DNA of 64,000 nt from positions 21,184 through 85,183 of the forward strand of contig NZ_BCQB01000007.1 in the NCBI RefSeq assembly GCF_001544215.1, given 5' to 3'. This DNA is from Enterococcus durans NBRC 100479 = LMG 10746. Its GTDB lineage: Bacteria; Bacillota; Bacilli; Lactobacillales; Enterococcaceae. The notes beneath the pieces were generated by a model. That model had not been told where the DNA came from and did no database searches. It was given only the letters and a program-made list of their open reading frames with translations. Within the stretch, counting starts at the first letter, position 1, and each line of letters starts with the position of its first letter. A program made the position numbers and the translations under genes. Positions 60,279 through 64,000 of the stretch are shown in pieces.

Positions 60279-60998
60279 GTGCCAAAATACGAAGAAATAG
60301 CCCATATATTAAGAGAGCGGATTCGTTCAAAAGAATATCCGCCTAATAGTTTTTTACCGAATCAAGTGGACTTGGTGAAAGAATTCGGTGCCAGCCGCAT
60401 GACGATCAAAAAAGCAATCAACATTTTAGCAATGGAAGGATTGCTTTACTCTCAAAGAGGCTCTGGGACAAAAATATTGAATCATCCTTTTATGGAAAAA
60501 GATACTTCTCCTGCCAATGAATACGAAGGTCTAAGCTATCAAATGCATAAACGCCATCGTTCTCTAACAAGTCAAGTGATCCATTTCGACGTGGAGTTTC
60601 CGAATGAATATATCCAGGAGCGCTTGATGGTCGATGCAGAACAACCCGTTTATAACATCCATCGCCTACGCATACTGGACAATGAACCTTACATTTTGGA
60701 ACACACATTTATGCCCGTTAACTTAGTACCTGGCTTAAAAAGAGAACACCTGCTTTCTTCTATTTATGATTACTTGCATAAAGAATTGAATATTCACTTT
60801 GCTGGAGCCTATCGCGCAATCTCTGCAGATAAAAGCACCACTTTTGACCAAGAATATTTAAATTGTAGTGAGACCGATCCTGTACTGGAAGTCCAACAAG
60901 TCGTCTACTTAAAAGACGGCCAACCTATTGAATATTCCTCAAGTCGTAATCGGTTCGATGTTCGTAATTATTCTGTACTTGATGTCCGTTCTAATTAA
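60279..60998 (+). CDS. GntR family regulator with UTRA domain (beta-glucoside regulator)
   Basis: A 239-residue regulator. The winged helix (KYEEIAHILRERIRSKEYPP; DLVKEFGASRMTIKKAINIL) is followed by a UTRA effector-binding domain (QPVYNIHRLRILDNEPYILE; DPVLEVQQVVYLKDGQPIEY). GTG at 60279 follows GAGGTG. It probably binds a phosphorylated sugar and represses the adjacent GH1 and IIC genes. It is separated from IIC by a subtype B repeat. Confidence 0.88.
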   Translation: MPKYEEIAHILRERIRSKEYPPNSFLPNQVDLVKEFGASRMTIKKAINILAMEGLLYSQRGSGTKILNHPFMEKDTSPANEYEGLSYQMHKRHRSLTSQVIHFDVEFPNEYIQERLMVDAEQPVYNIHRLRILDNEPYILEHTFMPVNLVPGLKREHLLSSIYDYLHKELNIHFAGAYRAISADKSTTFDQEYLNCSETDPVLEVQQVVYLKDGQPIEYSSSRNRFDVRNYSVLDVRSN

Positions 60999-61008
60999 AA
61001 TCATATAG

Positions 61009-61048
61009 CCCTTGCAAGAAACAGTCGTTTCGTGTAAGGGACTTTTTT
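61009..61048 (+). terminator. Terminator after the GntR gene
   Basis: CCCTTGCAAGAAAC pairs with GTTTCGTGTAAGGG, with one mismatch, followed by ACTTTTTTT. Confidence 0.88.
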
Positions 61049-61160
61049 TATATCATTCAGCCAATAAAACACAAAGACAAATTAATTGCATTAACTCCCC
61101 TCTCCCACTATACTGTATCTATCATCACTTACTTTTTGTAAGTTAACAGGAGGAAGCAGT

Positions 61161-62135
61161 ATGGACACACAAATCAGAGGAATCCACCACGTTACAGCAA
61201 TGACTTCTAGTGCCACAAAAATCTATCGTTTTTTTACTGACATTTTGGGTATGCGTTTAGTGAAAAAAACCGTCAATCAAGACGACATCGAAACTTATCA
61301 TCTTTACTTCACAGATGAACATGGAGCACCAGGAACTGATATGACTTTTTTTGATTTTCCAAATCAGGCAAAAGGAAAAAAACGTACTGATACGATTTCA
61401 AGAGCTTCTTTTAGAGTTCCAAACGATGAAGCATTGACATTTTGGCTCGAACGATTTGAAAAATATGGTATCACTCATTCTGAGATCAACGAACGCTTTT
61501 CTAAAAAGTATTTAGAGTTTGAAGATTTTGACAGTCAAGCATACCAACTGATTTCAGACGAAAATAACCACGGCATCGCTTCTGGTATCCCATGGAAAAA
61601 CAGTAACGTTCCATCAAAATATGGCATTACTGGATTAGGCCCTGTTTTTGTTCGGGTCAAAAACTTAGACCATATCCGCGTGATCCTAGAAAACATCTTA
61701 GGATTTAAAGAAACAGCTCATGCAGATGCTTTTTATCAATTTGAAGTAGGCGAAGGGGGTAATGGGGCTAGTATCATCATCGAACACCGAACTGATCTTC
61801 CAGACGCAATAGAAGGATTTGGCAATATCCATCACTTAGCTTTACGTGTCGCAGATAAAGAAGCGTTGGAACACTGGATTCGCTTGATCAATAAAGTTGA
61901 TTTACCAAATTCAGGCTTTGTTGACCGCTTTTATTTCCAATCAGAATATTTCTTAGCCGCTTCTCACGTGTTATTCGAATTAGCTACAGATGGACCTGGA
62001 TTTTTTGGTGATGAACCAACTGAAACCGCAGGAGAGATATTGTCCTTACCACCTTTCTTAGAAGAGAAACGAGCAGAGATCGAAGAATATGTCCGTCCAT
62101 TCGATACTAGCGATGCGAATAAAAAACGTGAATAA
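61161..62135 (+). CDS. mhqO: VOC-type ring-cleaving dioxygenase, MhqO-like
   Basis: A 324-residue protein with two VOC modules: IRGIHHVTAMTSSATKIYRF at the start and IHHLALRVADKEALEHWIRL near residue 220, with metal ligands His in IHHVTAMT, His in NIHHLALR and Glu near VLFELATDGPG. The family (MhqO/MhqA) acts on quinones and hydroquinones and is induced by thiol-reactive quinones in Bacillus. Here it is 33 nt upstream of an MhqD-like hydrolase, so a quinone-detoxification operon is likely. No MhqR regulator is adjacent. Confidence 0.82.
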   Translation: MDTQIRGIHHVTAMTSSATKIYRFFTDILGMRLVKKTVNQDDIETYHLYFTDEHGAPGTDMTFFDFPNQAKGKKRTDTISRASFRVPNDEALTFWLERFEKYGITHSEINERFSKKYLEFEDFDSQAYQLISDENNHGIASGIPWKNSNVPSKYGITGLGPVFVRVKNLDHIRVILENILGFKETAHADAFYQFEVGEGGNGASIIIEHRTDLPDAIEGFGNIHHLALRVADKEALEHWIRLINKVDLPNSGFVDRFYFQSEYFLAASHVLFELATDGPGFFGDEPTETAGEILSLPPFLEEKRAEIEEYVRPFDTSDANKKRE

Positions 62136-62168
62136 CTGTTTTCTATGAGTGAAAAAAGGAGGCGCCCC

Positions 62169-62771
62169 ATGCACTATTTATTCGAAAAAGGTAGCCCAAA
62201 TGGCAAAAAGTTACTCTTGCTTCATGGTACAGGTGGAGATGAATACTCTTTAATTGATATCGCCCACTTTTTGGCTCCCAATAGCACACTTCTCTCTTTT
62301 CGCGGTTCCATCAATGAAGACGGTATGAATCGTTTTTTCAAACGAAATGGATTGAATCAATTTGATTATGAAAGTTTAGAAGAAGAGTCAACAAACTTGC
62401 ACGAAGAAATCAAAACAATCAGTGAAAACGAACGAATCCCTTTGAGTGACTGGATCGTTGTCGGTTACTCAAACGGTGCAAATATTGCTGCGCACTTGAT
62501 GTTAGAAAGTCAAACGGGTCTAAAAACAGGTCTCTTTTTTCATCCAATGTCATTAGGTAACCATCAGCAATCCTTTTCATTAGTGGACAAAAAAATCTGG
62601 CTTTCCTACAGTGAAGACGATCCTATTGTCTCTTCCACAGCTATTTCTGCTTTAATCAACGAATTTGAGACCCGTCATGCACAGCTGACGGTAGCGAACA
62701 CTAACACAGGACATCAATTAACAATGGAGGAGTTAACCATTGCTAAAGAGTGGCTGGATAAAAATAGTTGA
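62169..62771 (+). CDS. mhqD: Alpha/beta hydrolase (carboxylesterase), MhqD-like
   Basis: A 200-residue esterase: LLLLHGTGGDEYSLIDIAHF, nucleophile Ser in VVGYSNGANIAAHL, Asp in YSEDDPIVSSTA and His in NTGHQLTMEEL. This is the MhqD type. ATG at 62169 follows GGAGG; an in-frame ATG at 62145 lies before that site. It probably works with the preceding dioxygenase in quinone or hydroquinone detoxification. Confidence 0.82.
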   Translation: MHYLFEKGSPNGKKLLLLHGTGGDEYSLIDIAHFLAPNSTLLSFRGSINEDGMNRFFKRNGLNQFDYESLEEESTNLHEEIKTISENERIPLSDWIVVGYSNGANIAAHLMLESQTGLKTGLFFHPMSLGNHQQSFSLVDKKIWLSYSEDDPIVSSTAISALINEFETRHAQLTVANTNTGHQLTMEELTIAKEWLDKNS

Positions 62772-62792
62772 TCTCTAGAATAGTAACTTACC

Positions 62793-62846
62793 AAGAATCC
62801 GCCAGATGAAAAATAGCAAACGCTGTTTTCATCTGGCGGATTCTTT
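62793..62846 (+). terminator. Terminator after the MhqD-like gene
   Basis: AAGAATCCGCCAGATGAAAA pairs with TTTTCATCTGGCGGATTCTT, then TTGAT. The rest of the 370-nt gap to 63141 holds one short open stretch (62978-63109) that I can only call a possible remnant. Confidence 0.88.
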
Positions 62847-63141
62847 TGATATGAAGTGATTTCTTCTCATTTTATATATCCTGACATTTAAGTAAGCAAC
62901 TCTCCATTGAAATAAGCTATAAAGTCAAGCAACCTACTAATTTATTAACACGTTTACTACCCCCTTGACAGCTTCTTGTCCGCGTTTCATTGTTTGGTGC
63001 CGAGCAACAACTGAAATATCAGTCTAAACTAATCGGTGTATCGACTTATGATATTCAAAAAACACAGATTTTTCTTCCTTGCCCCTTCCAACAATCCACT
63101 GACTAACAAATTATTTTCGGTTGTTACCTAATAGATAAAAC

Positions 63142-63708
63142 TCAAATGAATTTATAAGGAACGATTTTATTCAAAATCCGTACCAATTCCTCTGGGCTCT
63201 CCTTTTGCCCATTATTTATCCATTCTTGTAGTAGTCCGAATGCCGCATTACTAAAAAATATAACTAAATAGTGTTTTTCAATTTCTGTTTCAAACTTAAT
63301 ATTTATATATGAGAGAACATTTTTTAATCCATTTTGTTGCAATGCTTTTTTTACTTGGTTTTGAATCTCTACAGATCCTTTGTTTGAAAGCAATAAGCCT
63401 AAGAGTAATCCTTCTTTCTTGAAAAAATAAAGTATTTTAATCATGATCTCTTCCATGCTAGCGTTTCTTTTAGTTTCTTCATCTATAATACGATTGATTT
63501 GTTTCATCAATTCAAGTTGATATTTTTCCACTAAGTCATATTTATCCATATAATGAAGATAAAAGCCACTACGACTGATAGTTGCTTTTTCACAGATGTC
63601 TTTGACAGTGATCTGATTGAAATTTTTTATTTTTAATAGTTCGATCATTGCATCATTCATTCGTTTTTTGGTTCGATAGTACCGAATATCTTTTTCTTTT
63701 TTTGTCAT
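63142..63708 (-). CDS. TetR family transcriptional regulator
   Basis: A 188-residue TetR protein: RMNDAMIELLKIKNFNQITV, DICEKATISRSGFYLHYMDK, the HTH, then a helical ligand domain with the TetR_C-type pattern. ATG at 63708 with GGTGG upstream. It is divergent from an ABC transporter ATPase at 63931, which it probably represses; the ligand is likely a compound exported by that transporter. Confidence 0.9.
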   Translation of the reverse strand: MTKKEKDIRYYRTKKRMNDAMIELLKIKNFNQITVKDICEKATISRSGFYLHYMDKYDLVEKYQLELMKQINRIIDEETKRNASMEEIMIKILYFFKKEGLLLGLLLSNKGSVEIQNQVKKALQQNGLKNVLSYINIKFETEIEKHYLVIFFSNAAFGLLQEWINNGQKESPEELVRILNKIVPYKFI

Positions 63709-63810
63709 ATTTCCACCCATTTATAATCATTTTTCATTATCTGTCCATTAACTTTGTTATTTGTTTGCAGTTTGTTCAAAAAAAATTATACTACAAATAG
63801 TAAAAGATAA

Positions 63811-63913
63811 GCGTGGGACAAAAGTAAGAAACACTTTTGTCTCATTCTTTAAAAAAGAAAACGGTGGGAGAAGAAGCAACTCCATCGGAAATAAACACTT
63901 CTGTCACAGCCTC
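63811..63913. repeat. Hairpin repeat subtype A with shortened right module
   Basis: GCGTGGGACAAAAGTAAGAA, CACTTTTGTCTCATTC, hinge remnant AAAACGGTG (63858-63866), GGGAGAAGAAGCAACTCC, then directly AAATAAACACTTCTGTCACA. The central stem of the right module is missing. It lies in front of the ABC gene, with its end 8 nt from that gene's ribosome binding site. Confidence 0.82.
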
Positions 63914-63930
63914 AAAAGGAGGATTTCATC

Positions 63931-64000
63931 ATGCACAATATTATTGCGGTAATATCACATGCAACAAAATCATTTAATAAGCAAAAAGTATTAGATAACG
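63931..64000 (+). CDS. ABC transporter ATP-binding protein, first 23 codons
   Basis: Only the start is present: MHNIIAVISHATKSFNKQKV followed by LDN. The pattern (a strand, then KSFNKQKVLDN) is that of an ABC ATPase just before the Walker A loop. AAAGGAGG precedes the ATG. It is divergent from a TetR gene, a usual arrangement for drug or peptide exporters. Confidence 0.7.
   Translation, partial: MHNIIAVISHATKSFNKQKVLDN

Noticed and set aside
1..64000. CRISPR arrays, rRNA or tRNA genes, complete insertion sequences
   Set aside because: No regularly spaced direct repeats, no cloverleaf or rRNA core sequences and no intact transposase were found. The only repeats are the dispersed hairpin family and the 24-bp pair.

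Overview
The window looks like a chromosomal segment of Enterococcus faecium or a very close relative. The evidence is gene content: a fused acetyl-CoA acetyltransferase/HMG-CoA reductase (mvaE) divergent from mvaS, an aminoacyl-phospholipid hydrolase directly upstream of mprF, an axe-txe toxin-antitoxin pair like that of E. faecium plasmid pRUM, and a cardiolipin synthase whose numbering puts N13, H215 and R218 where enterococcal daptomycin studies place them. No tRNA, rRNA, CRISPR array, complete insertion sequence or prophage was seen.

Layout. 0-6 kb: ferredoxin, ypbB and the start of recQ, a secreted alpha/beta hydrolase, dipeptidase pepV with a structured leader, and a YfcC-type transporter. 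6.3-8.9 kb is accessory: a three-gene cluster of unknown function, then a small island holding axe-txe and a decayed relaxase gene between 24-bp direct repeats. 8.9-20.4 kb is core: ribU with its FMN riboswitch, xerD-ribT-scpA-scpB-rluB, fur with two PerR-type boxes, cvfB, a MapZ-like division-site protein, and dnaG-rpoD. 20.5-34.3 kb: a P-type ATPase, a DUF368/PopT transporter, a lysozyme-like protein, ahyD-mprF, an ABC exporter, tuf, small enzymes and a PadR-DUF1048 operon. 34.4-44.9 kb: yxeA, three disrupted genes (nucleoid-associated protein, aldo/keto reductase, lipoprotein), mvaE/mvaS and a methyltransferase. 45.4-50.7 kb: an ABC uptake operon with a GH76 mannanase and a divergent GntR/LacI-type regulator. 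50.8-64 kb: a P-type ATPase behind a yybP-ykoY manganese riboswitch, cls, a PdxK/ThiD kinase, uspA, a beta-glucoside locus (GH1, PTS IIC, GntR), an mhqO/mhqD-like quinone-detoxification pair, and a TetR regulator divergent from an ABC exporter that runs off the end.

Several genes share a theme of envelope and membrane-lipid physiology: MprF adds amino acids to phosphatidylglycerol and AhyD removes them, Cls makes cardiolipin, PopT-type proteins recycle undecaprenyl phosphate, MapZ places the division site, and MvaE/MvaS feed isoprenoid synthesis. A second theme is metal and oxidative control: Fur, PerR-type boxes, a manganese riboswitch and thiol/quinone defence genes.

The most unusual non-coding feature is a family of intergenic hairpin repeats at eleven loci. 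They are built from interchangeable left and right modules joined at a conserved hinge, AATAAACGGYG, and one locus is a clear mosaic of two subtypes. The best candidates for undescribed biology are this repeat family, the 6.3-7.4 kb unknown cluster, and the four-hairpin pepV leader.
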